This document shows, piece after piece, positions 45,492 through 56,485 of a stretch of 64,000 bases of DNA. The notes beneath the pieces were generated by a model. The model made no database searches, had not been told where the DNA came from, and saw only the letters and a list, made by a program, of their open reading frames with translations. The first letter of the stretch is position 1. Each line of letters opens with the position of its first letter. The DNA comes from Bog-756 sp963727075 (GTDB lineage: Bacteria > Actinomycetota > Acidimicrobiia > Acidimicrobiales > RAAP-2): NCBI GenBank assembly GCA_963727075.1, contig CAVSET010000006.1, forward strand, positions 1,922,001 through 1,986,000, written 5' to 3'. A program made the position numbers and the translations under genes.

Positions 45492-47111
45492 ATGACCATC
45501 ACCGACCGCCCAGCCGACGCACCGGCGGAGAAGGGGCTGAAGTCCGATGCCCTGAGCCTGGTGTCGAACGTCGTGATCGGTGTCGCCTCGACCGCACCCG
45601 CCTACAGCCTGGCCGCCACCCTGGGCCTGATCGTGGTGGCCGTCGGCGTCCCTCACCCCCATCGTGGTGCTGGCCTTCATCCCCATGCTCTTCGTCTCCA
45701 TCGGCTACAGCGAGCTCAACAAGGCCGACCCCGACTGCGGGACCACGTTCACGTGGGGCACTCGGACCTTCGGGCCGTGGGTGGGCTGGATGGGGGGCTG
45801 GGGCATCGTCGTCGCCGACATCCTGGTCATGGCCAGCCTGGCCCAGGTCACCGGCCAATACTTCTTCCTCCTCTTCAACGCCCACGGCATCGGGAACAAC
45901 CCGACGAGCGAGTGGGTCCTGCTGATCGGGGTGCTGTTCATCGCCCTGCTCACCTACGTCTGCTACCGGGGTATCGAGCTTTCGGCGCGGATCCAACGGC
46001 TCCTCCTCTCCGTCGAGGTCGTCGTCCTGACCTTGTTCGCAGTGGTGGCCCTGGTACGGGTGGCCATCGGGAAGGCCCCCTCGAGTCACCTCACACCGAG
46101 CTGGGCGTGGTTCAACCCGTCCACGGACCGCGTTCTCCAAGGTCGTCGCCGGACTCCTCCTCATGCTTTTCATCTACTGGGGTTGGGACACCTCGGTGGC
46201 GATCAACGAGGAGACCGCCGACCGGAACCGGAACCCGGGACTGGGCGCCATCATCTCGACGGTCCTCCTCCTGGCCATCTACTTCATCGTGACGCTCGCT
46301 GCCCAGTCTTCGCCGGGGTCGGGACCAAGGGATCGGACTCGCCAACCCCGACAACTTCAGCAACGTGTTCTCGGGACTCGGCAACGCCGTGTTCGGCAGC
46401 CGGGGATCGGGTCCGTCGGCCCCACCTGCTGATCCTGATGGTGCTGACCTCGGCGGCAGCTTCCACCCAGACCACCATCCTGCCCACCGCCCGCACCACG
46501 CTGTCCATGGGCGTGTACAGGGGCATCCCCGATGCATTCGGCCGCATGCACAAGCGGTATCTCACGCCGACGGTCTCGACGCTGGCCATGGGCGGCATCT
46601 CGATCGTCCTGTACATCGCCTTCAACCATTTTGCCGGGGGCAACCTGATCCCCGACGCGGTGACTGCCATCGGCGTCTGGATCGCCTTCTACTACGGGCT
46701 CACCGGCTTCACTTGTGCCTGGTACTACCGCAAGGTCCTGCACGCAGTCGGCGGGACCTGTGGATGAAGGGCATCCTCCCGCTGCTCGGGGGACTGATGC
46801 TCTACTTCGCCATGGGCTGGAGCATCTGGCAGGACTGGAACTACAACAACGTGCAGGCCGCTAGCTTCACCTCGTGGCAGCTGCCCTTCCCGCCCCACTC
46901 CGCGGTGGGCGGGGTCTTCCTGATCGCCGCGGTCTCGGCCCTGGTCGGCGTCGTGGCCATGCTCTTGATGCGGCTTGCCAGCCCGTCGTTCTTCCGGGGG
47001 GAGACCCTCAACCGCTCGACGCCGACCCTGGTCCCCGAGGACAACGGAGCCCCCCTCGATCTGCCCGTCAACCCCCCGACTCCCCCGGCTCCCACGTCCC
47101 CAGTGTCCTGA
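45492..47111 (+). CDS. APC-family amino acid permease, several frameshifts
   Basis: Amino acid/polyamine permease with about twelve hydrophobic segments split among frames. SLVSNVVIGVASTAPAYSLA opens it; FIPMLFVSIGYSELNKADPD, LLLMLFIYWGWDTSVAINEE and STQTTILPTARTTLSMGVYR are family landmarks. Frame changes occur near 45650, 46130, 46315 and 46750, most at C/G runs, while homology is continuous. ATG 45492 follows GAGAGGACC. Set between glutamate dehydrogenase and a succinate-semialdehyde dehydrogenase-like gene, it may import glutamate, GABA or a related amine. Confidence 0.83.
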
Positions 47112-47277
47112 GCGCCGAACGATGACCACCGCACCGGCCGATAGCCATCCTCGGGGTCGTTTGCCGACTCAGACCGCTGAAACCGCCGTTGCGTCGGCGC
47201 CGAGCGGCCCGCGGCACCCCCGGGAAGGCTGGGGTACCGTCGATTCCACGCATCGACCGGGTTGTGAGGCCGCCGAG

Positions 47278-48778
47278 ATGACGACAGAGGTGAGCCCCGA
47301 CTACGCCAACACCGAGCACGGCAAGGCCTTCGCCGCCATGGCCGCCGGGCTCCCGACCGGCTGCTACATCGGCGGCGAATGGCGTCCCTCTTCGGATGGT
47401 TCGGTCATCGCCGTCGCCGATCCCTCGTACGGCGAGACGTTCGCCCGCGTGGCCAACGGGACCGTGGGCGATGCCACCCTGGCGGTCGACGCCGCTTCGG
47501 CCGCCATGCCTGCCTGGGCCTCCACCGCGCCACGCGTCCCGCGCCGAAGTGCTGCGTCGGGCGTTCGAGCTGATGACCCAGCGGAATGAGGAGCTCGCCC
47601 AGCTCGTGGTGCTCGAAAACGGCAAGGCCCTTACCGACGCTCGAGGCGAGATCACCTACGCGGCCGAGTTCTTCCGCTGGTACTCGGAAGAGGCGGTTCG
47701 CAGCTCGGGTGAGATCACCACCGCGCCTTCGGGGACGAACAGGATCCTCGTCCTCCGGCAGCCGATCGGGGTAGCCGCCCTGGTCACCCCGTGGAACTTC
47801 CCTGCCGCCATGCTGACTCGGAAGATCGGTCCGGCCCTGGCTGCGGGCTGTGCCGCCGTGTGCAAGCCCGCATCCGAGACGCCGCTCACCGCGCTGGTCA
47901 TCGCGCAGATCCTCGAACAGGCCGGGCTTCCGGGCGGCGTCGTCAACGTGGTCCCGTCCAACCGGTCGTCCACGTTCGGCGCCACGCTGCTAGCCGACCC
48001 CCGCGTCCGAAAGCTCTCGTTCACCGGTTCGACCGAGGTCGGCCAAGTGCTGCTGCGGAGCGCGGCCGACAACGTGGTGAGCTGCTCGATGGAACTGGGA
48101 GGCAACGCACCATTCCTCGTATTCGACGATGCCGACATCGACGCGGCGGTCGCGGGGGCGATGGTGGCCAAGATGCGCAACGGTGGTGAGGCTTGCACGT
48201 CGGCCAACCGCTTCTACGTCCAAGAGGGGATCGCCGAGAAGTTCTCGAAGCGCCTGGCCGCCGACATGTCCCGATTGCAGGTGGGGCCGGGCCTCGACCC
48301 CGGCGTCCAGCTCGGACCCCTGGTCAACTCGCCGAGCCGTGAGAAGGTGGCGGCACTCGTCTCGGAAGCTCGGGAAGGGGGTGCCAAGGTGCTGATGGGT
48401 GGTAACACGCCCGCCGGCCCAGGATGGTTCTACCCGGCCACCGTGCTCACCGGCGTCGAGCCTTCGGCCGACATCCTCGGCACCGAGATCTTCGGTCCGG
48501 TCGCCCCGATCGTCACCTTCGGCACCGAGGCAGAAGCCATCGAGATGGCCAACCAGAGCGTCCACGGTCTCGTCTCCTACCTCTTTACGAGCGACCTCGC
48601 CCGGGGCCTCCGGGTGGCCGAGGAGCTCGAGTGCGGCATGGTGGGACTCAACCGAGGCCTCGTCTCGGATCCCGCCGCCCCCTTCGGCGGAACCAAGCAG
48701 AGCGGCATTGGGCGTGAAGGGGGCCACGACGGCATGCTCGAGTACCTCGAGTCGAAGTACATCGCTTGCGACTGGTAG
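47278..48778 (+). CDS. gabD: Succinate-semialdehyde dehydrogenase-like ALDH (GabD type), one frameshift
   Basis: ALDH of about 500 aa. GCYIGGEWRPSSDGSVIAVAD begins it; the frame changes near 47530 (about the stretch PAWASTAPR / RHASRAEVLRRAF). VTPWNFPAAMLTRKIGPALA, the catalytic Glu in CSMELGGNAPFLVF and Cys in RNGGEACTSANRF follow. Resembles GabD-type semialdehyde dehydrogenases, oxidising succinate semialdehyde to succinate with NAD(P). Third gene of a run behind box I, so a glutamate/GABA-type route is plausible; no glutamate decarboxylase or GABA transaminase is in the window. Confidence 0.86.
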
Positions 48779-49200
48779 CCGGGGCATCCGAGGGGCGGTC
48801 ATCGGCTGGTTACACGTTCGGGATTGTCGCGCCAGTGGAGGGTGTCCGGGGAACAACGGCGAGGTTCACGGTGTTGAAGCAGGTGACCCGGAGGAAAGGT
48901 CAGAAAGGGGGTTCAGAAGGGACTTGGTCAATGAAGTTGAGGTTGCCAGAGGGTCTTTCTGGGATTGTCTGAGCCGGGGGGTTTCTCGGAAGGATCAGGC
49001 CAACTAGGGCAGGCGGCTCGAGGTCGGAGCGCTGCAGTGGAAAGGGCTCACAATGCTCGCCTGATTCGGTTCCTGGGAAGGCCCTCCGGGTTGCCAGGTA
49101 AACAGATTGCCCGATCCCTATGAGAAGTGGGAGCGGGCATTTTCGCGTCCGGGGCCCATTCGAAGGCCCTGCGCCTAAGGAGAGGCACAGCGGTGGCGGT
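48779..49200. other. Long intergenic region before the hydrogenase operon
   Basis: About 420 bp with somewhat less codon-like composition than the surroundings. Short ORFs lack ribosome sites and recognisable motifs. I see no terminal inverted repeats of an insertion sequence. A lone GGGACTT at 48920 lacks its second half-site. Confidence 0.4.
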
Positions 49201-49218
49201 GTGACTTCCGGCCCTGTC
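49201..49218 (+). promoter_or_regulatory. DosR-type box J with -10 element
   Basis: GTGACTTCCGGCCCTGTC; TAGCCT follows after 20 nt (49239-49244) and six bases later is ATG 49251 of the hydrogenase operon. No ribosome site precedes this ATG, consistent with a leaderless message. Confidence 0.83.
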
Positions 49219-49250
49219 GCCGGCCTGGGATCCCGACCTAGCCTGCTCGT

Positions 49251-50405
49251 ATGCGCATCGGCGAGGTAGCGGTCTTGACCTCTGCGGGCCTGGACGGGCT
49301 GATCACGACCCTGGTGGAGCTGGGGTACGAGACGAAGGGCCCGGTCGTGCGCGACGGGGCCGATCATGCCCGGGCCGGTGAGGGGGATGGCTGACCTGCC
49401 CATCGGCACCCACGACGTGCAAGCTCCGGGCCAGTACCGCCTGGAGCAAGGCGACGACGATGCGGTCTTCGGCTGGGCCGTCGGCCCCGGGTCCTGGAAG
49501 GCCGAGTTCTTCCCGGCCACACAGGAGCTGTGGCGGGCCACCGTCGACGACGGCACTGTCGCGCCGACGACCCCGACCTCGGGATGGCTCCCCTGGCGGT
49601 GGTCGGCGCCCGTCCCTGTGAACTGGCCGCTATGGACGTGCTGGACCAGGTGCTCCTCGACGGCGCCTACCCCGATCCCCGCTATGCCGCCCGGCGTTCC
49701 GGAGCCTTCGTCGTGGTCGCCGAGTGCGGCTCTCCTGCCGCCACCTGCTTCTGCACGTCGATGGGCACGGGACCGAGCGCCGAATCCGGTTTCGATCTGG
49801 CTCTGACCGAGCTCGACGACGAGGACGGTCATCGCTTCGTGGTTCGCGTCGGCACCGATCGGGGGGCAGAGGTGCTGGCCCGGCTCCCCCATTCCGATCC
49901 GACGTCCGGCGACCTGGCGGCGCGCCAGCTGGTCCTCGACTCGGCTGGCGACCGGATCGAACGCCGGCTCGAGACCGAGGGACTCCCGGAGCTGCTGGCC
50001 CGGAACCTCGAGCACCCACGCTGGGACGAGGTGGCCGAGCGTTGCCTGGCCTGTGGGAACTGCACCCTGGTCTGCCCGACCTGCTTCTGCAGCGATGTGT
50101 CCGACACCACCGACCTGAACGGTGATGTCCATCGCCAGCGCACCTGGGCGTCCTGCTTCGACCTCGACCACTCCTACCTCCACGGTGGACCGGTGCGAAC
50201 CTCCACCTCGTCGCGCTACCGCCAATGGCTCACCCACAAGCTCTCGACGTGGTGGGACCAGTTCGACACCTCCGGCTGCATCGGCTGCGGTCGCTGCATC
50301 GCCTGGTGCCCGGTGGGCATCGACCTGACGGAGGAGGCGGCGGCCATCCGTGCCAGCGACGGTTCGGTCCGGTCCTCGCACTCGACCTCCGACGACACAC
50401 GATGA
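49251..50405 (+). CDS. Hydrogenase iron-sulfur subunit (HyhB/HydB-like), two frameshifts
   Basis: Electron-transfer subunit of a group 3b-type hydrogenase. The N-terminal part MRIGEVAVLTSAGLDGLITT shifts frame near 49362 into YRLEQGDDDAVFGWAVGPGSWK, and again near 49570 into the long C-terminal frame. That holds ARPCELAAMDVLDQVLLDG and two iron-sulfur motifs, CLACGNCTLVCPTCFC and CIGCGRCIAWCPVGID, for two [4Fe-4S] clusters. Restored length is about 384 aa. The stop overlaps the next ATG. It should pass electrons between the FAD subunit and the small subunit. Confidence 0.88.
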
Positions 50406-50872
50406 CGACCCCGATCGCCGAACTGGTCGCGTCGCACCCGTTGCTCGCCGGACTACCGGGGGACGCCGTGGCCCAGGTCGCCGGATGTGCCCGGAACATG
50501 AACTACAAGGCCGGCGAACTGTTGCTGGCCGAGGGGGACCCGGCCGACACGCTCTTCCTGGTGCGCCGGGGACGTGTCGCCGTCGAGATCCATGCGCCTG
50601 AGCGGGGCCCCATCATCATCGAGACGGTCGGCCCGGGCGGGACGGTCGGTTGGAGCTGGCTCTTCCCGCCCTACCGGTGGCAGTTCGACGCCCGGGCCGT
50701 CGGCCCGGTCGGGGCGATCGCCGTCGACGGCGCCTGCCTGCGGGCCAAGGCCGACGCCGATGACGCCATGGGCCACCAGCTGGTCACCAGGGTTGCCGCC
50801 GTGCTCCTCGAACGTCTGCAGGCGACCCGGATCCGACTGCTCGACCTGTACGGGAACAACGATGGCCACTGA
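50402..50872 (+). CDS. Cyclic-nucleotide-binding domain protein in the hydrogenase operon
   Basis: Crp-type effector domain of 156 aa without a helix-turn-helix. AELVASHPLLAGLPGDAVAQ, AGELLLAEGDPADTLFLVRRG and GPGGTVGWSWLFPP are visible. The residues that bind cAMP phosphate in CRP are not clearly conserved, so the ligand is unknown. It overlaps both neighbours by a few bases. Similar genes sit in actinobacterial group 3b hydrogenase operons and may regulate or dock the complex. Confidence 0.87.
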   Translation: MTTPIAELVASHPLLAGLPGDAVAQVAGCARNMNYKAGELLLAEGDPADTLFLVRRGRVAVEIHAPERGPIIIETVGPGGTVGWSWLFPPYRWQFDARAVGPVGAIAVDGACLRAKADADDAMGHQLVTRVAAVLLERLQATRIRLLDLYGNNDGH

Positions 50873-51754
50873 CGTGAGGGCGGCGGTGTCCGGTCCGATC
50901 GAGGGCACGGCAGCGAGCCCTTCAGCCGCCGGTGCCATGTCCCCCATCCCCCACCGGATCGTCGACCGCCGAGCCGAGACGGACGACGTCACCACGCTGT
51001 CCCTCGCCCCCACCTCGGGCCGCCCGACGGCCTTCCTACCCGGACAATTCAACATGCTCACCGCCTTCGGGATCGGCGAGGCCGCCATCTCGATCAGCAG
51101 CTCCCGGCGGGAACCGGGTCCGCTCCGGCACACCGTCCGCGACGTCGGACCGGTGACTCGAGCCCTGTGCCGGGCCGCAATCGGCGATGTCATCGGCGTT
51201 CGCGGGCCGTTCGGCACGCCCTGGGGCGTGGACGACGCTCTGACCGAGCCGGGCGATGTGGTGGTGGTCGCCGGGGGCATCGGGCTCGCCCCTCTACGCG
51301 GTGCCATCGACGAGCTGGTGCATCGACCGGAAGCCCACGGAGGCCGCGTCTTCCTCATCACCGGCGCACGCGAACCGGCGCAGATCATCTTCGGCACCGA
51401 CCTCGACGCCTGGGAACGGGCCGGGGCCGCCATCGCCGTCACCGTGGACGTCGCCTCGCCGGGCTGGCTCGGACATGTCGGCCTGGTGACGTCATTGCTC
51501 GACGAGGCCGCCTTCGACCCCGACTCGTCGAGTGCGCTGATCTGCGGGCCCGAGATCATGATGCGCTTCACCGCTCGAGCCCTGGTCGACCGGGGCATCG
51601 ACCCCGGGCGGATCCGGGTGTCGCTCGAGCGGAACATGCAGTGCGGGTTGGGCTGGTGCGGCCACTGCCAGCTGGGCCCGTTCCTGCTGTGCCGGGACGG
51701 GCCGGTACTCTCCTATGCCGGTGCCGTGGCCCAGCTCCTCACCGAGCGTGAACG

Positions 51755-51758
<4 letters not shown>
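50862..51758 (+). CDS. Hydrogenase FAD/NAD(P)-binding subunit (HyhG-like)
   Basis: Flavoprotein of 298 aa of the ferredoxin-NADP reductase superfamily. FLPGQFNMLTAFGIGEAAISIS is the FAD-binding barrel motif, VVVVAGGIGLAPLRGAIDEL the nucleotide site, and the C-terminal MQCGLGWCGHCQLGPFLLCRDG carries cysteines for a [2Fe-2S] cluster. Same layout as sulfhydrogenase gamma subunits. It connects the hydrogenase to NAD(P)H. ATG 50862 overlaps the preceding gene; the TGA overlaps the next ATG. Confidence 0.92.
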
Positions 51759-52602
<844 letters not shown>

Positions 52603-52606
<4 letters not shown>

Positions 52607-53907
52607 CCCACGGCTCCGGTTCACCCCGCACGATCGGCGTCGAGGGTCTGTCGCGTGTCGAGGGAGAGGGCTCGCTCCGGGTGGTTGTGCACGACGGCAC
52701 GGTGACCGACGTCGCCCTCGAGATCTTCGAGCCGCCCCGCTACTTCGAGGCGTTGCTGGTGGGTCGCCATTTCACGGAAGCCCCGGACATCACGGCGCGA
52801 ATCTGCGGCATCTGTCCCGTCGCCTACCAGATGAGCGCGTGTGCGGCCATGGAGGACGCGTGCGGCGTCACCGTCGACCACCGCGTGGTCTCCCTGCGAC
52901 GGCTTCTCTATTGCGGCGAATGGATCCAGAGCCACGCGCTCCACGTCTACCTCCTCCACGCGCCCGACTTCCTCGGCTGCGCCGACGCGGTGGAACTGGC
53001 CGAACGGGACCGAGGCGCCGTGGAGCGCGGCCTCGGTCTGAAGCGCACCGGCAACCTGGTCATGGAGACGGTCGGTGGCCGGGCCGTGCACCCGGTCAAC
53101 GTGCGGGTCGGCGGCTTCTACCGGGCCCCGGACCCCGAAACGGTGGCTGCCCTGGCCGAGCCGCTCCGTCGAGCCCGCGATGCCGCCTTGGCCACCGTCG
53201 AATGGGTGTCCCGCTTCGACATCCCCGACGTGCCCGGCGACTACCGATTCGTCGCCCTGCGTGACCGGGGCCGCTATCCGATCGAAGGTGGTCGTCCGGC
53301 CTCCTCGGACGGACTGGACCTGAGCCCGGCCGAATTCGGCGAGCTCGCCATCGAGGAGCACGTGGCCCGCTCCACCGCGCTCCACGCCCGTCTGGGAGGC
53401 CAGGACGCATATCTGACCGGACCACTGGCACGCTACGCCCTCAACGCCGGGTCGCTCCCTCCGATCGCCTCCGAAGCGGCCGCCGCAGCCGGACTGGGTC
53501 CCGTGTGCTCCAACCCGTTCCAGAGCATCGTCGTGCGGGCCGTGGAGCTGGTGTTCGCCTGCGACGAGGCACTGGCGCTGGTCGAGGCCTACGCTCCTCC
53601 TGATCCCCCCGCCGACGTCGTGGCCGCCCGCCGTGGCGTGGGCACGGGCGTCACCGAGGCGCCCCGCGGGCTTCTCCTTCACCGCTACGAGATCGATGAG
53701 GAGGGCACCATCCTCCAAGCCCGCATCATGCCCCCCACCTCGCAGAACCAGCTCACCATCGAGGCCGATCTCCGCCGGGTCGTCCAGGACGGGCTCGATC
53801 TCGGAGACGACGACCTGCAGTGGCGCTGTGAGCAGGCGGTGCGCAATCATGACCCGTGCATCTCCTGCGCCGCCCACTTCCTGGACCTCTCGGTGGTGAG
53901 GACATGA
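52603..53907 (+). CDS. [NiFe] hydrogenase large subunit (group 3b type)
   Basis: Catalytic subunit of 434 aa. The nickel ligands are in RICGICPVAYQMSACAAMED (N-terminal CxxC) and DPCISCAAHF (C-terminal CxxC). Nine residues follow the terminal His-Phe region (FLDLSVVRT), so processing by the endopeptidase encoded next is expected. With the NAD(P) and iron-sulfur subunits it would couple H2 to NAD(P)H, in either direction. In M. smegmatis a group 3b hydrogenase is DosR-controlled and makes H2 in hypoxia; box J suggests the same here. Confidence 0.95.
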
Positions 53908-54392
53908 CGGGGAGAGCTCCACGGGTGGTGGTGGCCGGTCTCGGCAGCGAGTACCGCCACGACGACGGCGCTGGGCCCTTGGTCGCGGCGCGTGCCGTCG
54001 ACGTGGCCGGGACCGGGAGCGACATCGGACCGATGACCGACCCGCTCGATCTCCTCGGGGCCTGGGACGGTGCCGACCTGGCCATCGTCGTCGACGCCAT
54101 CCGCTCGGGTGCGGTCCCGGGCACGCTGTGCGTCGTCGATCTGTCCGGCGGCGACAGCGTCGACACGTCGACCAGGCATTCCGGCTCGACCAGCACCCAC
54201 GGGATCGGGCTGACCGGCGTGCTCCGCCTGGCCCGTGCCGTCGGGCACGCCCCCCGGCGCGTGGTGGTGGTCGGCATCGAAGGCGAGGACTTCGATCAGG
54301 GGAAGGGACTCAGCCCGGCGGTCGAGGCGGTCGTGCCCGATGCCGTCGAACGGGTAGTCGGTCTGATGGGCGAGGTCGACACATGTGCGTGA
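53904..54392 (+). CDS. Hydrogenase maturation protease (HycI/HoxW type)
   Basis: M52-family nickel-dependent endopeptidase of 162 aa. VVVAGLGSEYRHDDGAGPLV has the conserved acidic residue at the expected place; AIVVDAIRSGAVPG has the second and STHGIGLTGVLRLAR follows. It should trim the C-terminus of the large subunit. ATG 53904 overlaps the large-subunit stop, so it is coupled to its substrate. Confidence 0.9.
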   Translation: MTGRAPRVVVAGLGSEYRHDDGAGPLVAARAVDVAGTGSDIGPMTDPLDLLGAWDGADLAIVVDAIRSGAVPGTLCVVDLSGGDSVDTSTRHSGSTSTHGIGLTGVLRLARAVGHAPRRVVVVGIEGEDFDQGKGLSPAVEAVVPDAVERVVGLMGEVDTCA

Positions 54393-54613
54393 GCCGGCTG
54401 CACCGGGTGGTCGTCGAGGGTGACTCCTCCGTCGAGGTGGAGGACGTCGATGGCACCAGGCACCTCGTCTCCCTGCTGGCCCTGGACGGCCCTCCCCCCT
54501 CGGCCGGGGACTGGCTGGTCGTCCACAGCGGCTACGCCATCGACCGGGTCGACGCCGCCGAGGCGGAGGCGGTGGCGGCCGAGCTGGGACGAGCCGGATC
54601 GGCCGGGGCATGA
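54383..54613 (+). CDS. hypC: HypC-type hydrogenase maturation chaperone
   Basis: Small protein of 76 aa beginning MCVSRLHRVVV; the N-terminal Met-Cys is the functional cysteine of HypC/HybG proteins that carries the Fe(CN)2CO precursor to the large subunit. DWLVVHSGYAIDRVD is the family C-terminal part. It overlaps the protease gene by 10 bp and the transporter gene by 4. No hypA, B, D, E or F occur in the window. Confidence 0.9.
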   Translation: MCVSRLHRVVVEGDSSVEVEDVDGTRHLVSLLALDGPPPSAGDWLVVHSGYAIDRVDAAEAEAVAAELGRAGSAGA

Positions 54614-55641
54614 CCGACCCGGGTGTGCATTCGCCGGAGACCACGGCCCGGCAGCGTGCCGGGCTCCCCGGCGTGCTGGTCGCCGGAATCACCGCCCTGA
54701 TCAGCGGGCTGTCGGTCTTCGTCAACAGCTACGGCGTCCATGCGGTCACCTCTCCGTCGGTGTACACCACGAGCAAGAACCTGGTGGCCACCGTGGTGAT
54801 CGGCGGGGGCACCCTCGGAGCCTGGAGGGTTCGGCACCGGTGGCCGACCTCCGCCGCCGCTCGGTTCGTCACTGTCACCCGGGAGAGAGCCGACCGCGGA
54901 GCCGGATCCCGCCGTGGGCCGAGCTGGGTTCTGCAGTGGATCGGCGTGGCCTACGTGGGCGTGGTAGGCGGGGGGTTGGCCTTCGTGCTGTTCTTCGACG
55001 GACTGGCCGACACCTCGGCTACCCCGGCGGCCTTCTGGCGGGACACTCTGGTCATCTGGGTGGCCGTGCTGGCCGTGACGTTCTTGCACGAGCGGATCAT
55101 CTGGTGGAACGTGGCCGCGATCGCCATGCTCGTCGTGGGTGAGGTGGCCGTGGCCGGCGGGGTGGGCCACCTGGCCGCGTCCCGGGGCGAGCTGCTCGTC
55201 CTGTCCGCCTCGGCTCTGTGGGCCGTCGAGGTGGTGGTGGTGAAGGTCCTCCTCCGTGAGATGGCCCCCGCCGCCGTCTCGCTGGTCCGGATGGGGGTCG
55301 GCGCCATGGCGCTGGTCACCTACCTGGCCGCCACCGGATCGCTGCACGCCCTGGCCTCACTCGACGCCACGCAGGTCGGGTGGGCGCTGCTCACCGGGCT
55401 GCTCCTCGCCGCCTACGTCGCCACCTGGATGACCGCCCTGGCCCGGGCCCGGGCCCTCGACGTGACCTCCATCCTGGTCGGCAGCGCACTGGTGACCGCC
55501 CTCCTCCAGGCCATGGCGGGCAGCAGCTCGTTGGCGCCGCACGCGGTCGGGCTGGCCCTCATCGCCGCCGGGACCGGTGTCGTCATCTGGATGGGTCGGC
55601 CGCAGCCCTCGCTGACCCCGCGTACGGCGGTGCGCCGATGA
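54610..55641 (+). CDS. DMT/EamA-family transporter in the hydrogenase operon
   Basis: Membrane protein of 343 aa with about ten hydrophobic segments in two EamA repeats (FVNSYGVHAVTSPSVYTTSK in the first and AVEVVVVKVLLREMAP in the second). The substrate is unknown; location after hypC might suggest metal or metabolite movement linked to hydrogenase, which is a guess. ATG 54610 overlaps hypC, and the stop overlaps the next ATG. Confidence 0.85.
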   Translation: MTDPGVHSPETTARQRAGLPGVLVAGITALISGLSVFVNSYGVHAVTSPSVYTTSKNLVATVVIGGGTLGAWRVRHRWPTSAAARFVTVTRERADRGAGSRRGPSWVLQWIGVAYVGVVGGGLAFVLFFDGLADTSATPAAFWRDTLVIWVAVLAVTFLHERIIWWNVAAIAMLVVGEVAVAGGVGHLAASRGELLVLSASALWAVEVVVVKVLLREMAPAAVSLVRMGVGAMALVTYLAATGSLHALASLDATQVGWALLTGLLLAAYVATWMTALARARALDVTSILVGSALVTALLQAMAGSSSLAPHAVGLALIAAGTGVVIWMGRPQPSLTPRTAVRR

Positions 55642-56476
55642 CCCGCCCGACGGCTCGGGCCGAGCCCGCTGGCGCACCGACCGAGGACGGAGACGGGCGG
55701 CGGCCGGTGGTCAACCCCCGGGCCCGGTCCTGTTCGCCCGCTACGCCTACCCGCCCAACGCCCTCGGCTACTGCGGGCCCGGCGATCCAGCGGCTCTCCT
55801 CGGCGCGGCCACGGAGGGGAGCGACGTGGTCGGCCTCGGACAGCTGGCGGCCCGCTTCGAGGGTGCCTGGCCGTATCTGCAGCTGCTGGCGGCGTGCAAC
55901 GGCCTCGACGACCCGCTCGACCGCAGGGTCGTCGAGGCCTACTGGGTGGGCAACGCCCTGCTCTCCCGGGTACCCCCGTCGACCCTGGCCCACTCGCTGA
56001 GCGACCGGTTCGAGTCGCGGGCCGGCGGGCGATTCGAGTCACTGGTGGCGGCCGTTCCCGCCGGTGGCATCCCCCAGCACAGCTTCCATGTCTTCGCCGT
56101 CTACCCGTGGCTCGGCCTGCTCCGAGCCGGCATGGAGGGGCCGCCCATGGAGGTTCTCGACCGGTGCCGGATCCGCTGGGGACGGGTCGAGGTGGTGACC
56201 GGTGACCTGGTGGCGGTGACCAGCCGGCCCCTGGCGTTCGACGGCGTTCGGCTGGAGCTCGGCCCCGTCCGGGTCGAACAGGCACGCCGGAGCCTCGACG
56301 GCGTGGGCTTCGTGGGAGACCTCCATCCAGGGGACATCGTCTCGCTCCACTGGGACTGGGTGTGCGACCGCCTGTCTCCCGGCGCCCTCGGTTGGCTGCA
56401 GTACTGCACCAGGCGGAACCTGGATGCGGTCAACTCCCTGGCGATCCCCGGGCCCGCCGCGGTGTGCGATGCCTGA
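55638..56476 (+). CDS. DUF6390-like hydrogenase-linked protein, one frameshift
   Basis: Protein of about 280 aa that I associate with the DUF6390 family found beside actinobacterial hydrogenases. ATG 55638 opens a frame that shifts near 55725; VLFARYAYPPNALGYCGPGD and the intact remainder (VGLGQLAARFEGAWPYLQLL, GIPQHSFHVFAVYPWLGLLR, SLHWDWVCDRLSP) follow in the second frame. The N-terminal motif before residue VGLG shows that the true start is upstream of 55826. Function is unknown; a role in hydrogenase assembly is inferred only from location. Confidence 0.75.
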
Positions 56477-56485
56477 GCCCGGCGG

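Noticed and set aside
48918..48932. GGGACTTGGTC before the hydrogenase operon
   Set aside because: No second half-site; the functional-looking box is at 49201.
48900..50381. 493-aa minus-strand ORF opposite the hydrogenase iron-sulfur gene
   Set aside because: Antisense to clear iron-sulfur motifs; composition not protein-like.
52621..53922. 433-aa minus-strand ORF opposite the hydrogenase large subunit
   Set aside because: Exact antisense shadow of a conserved gene.
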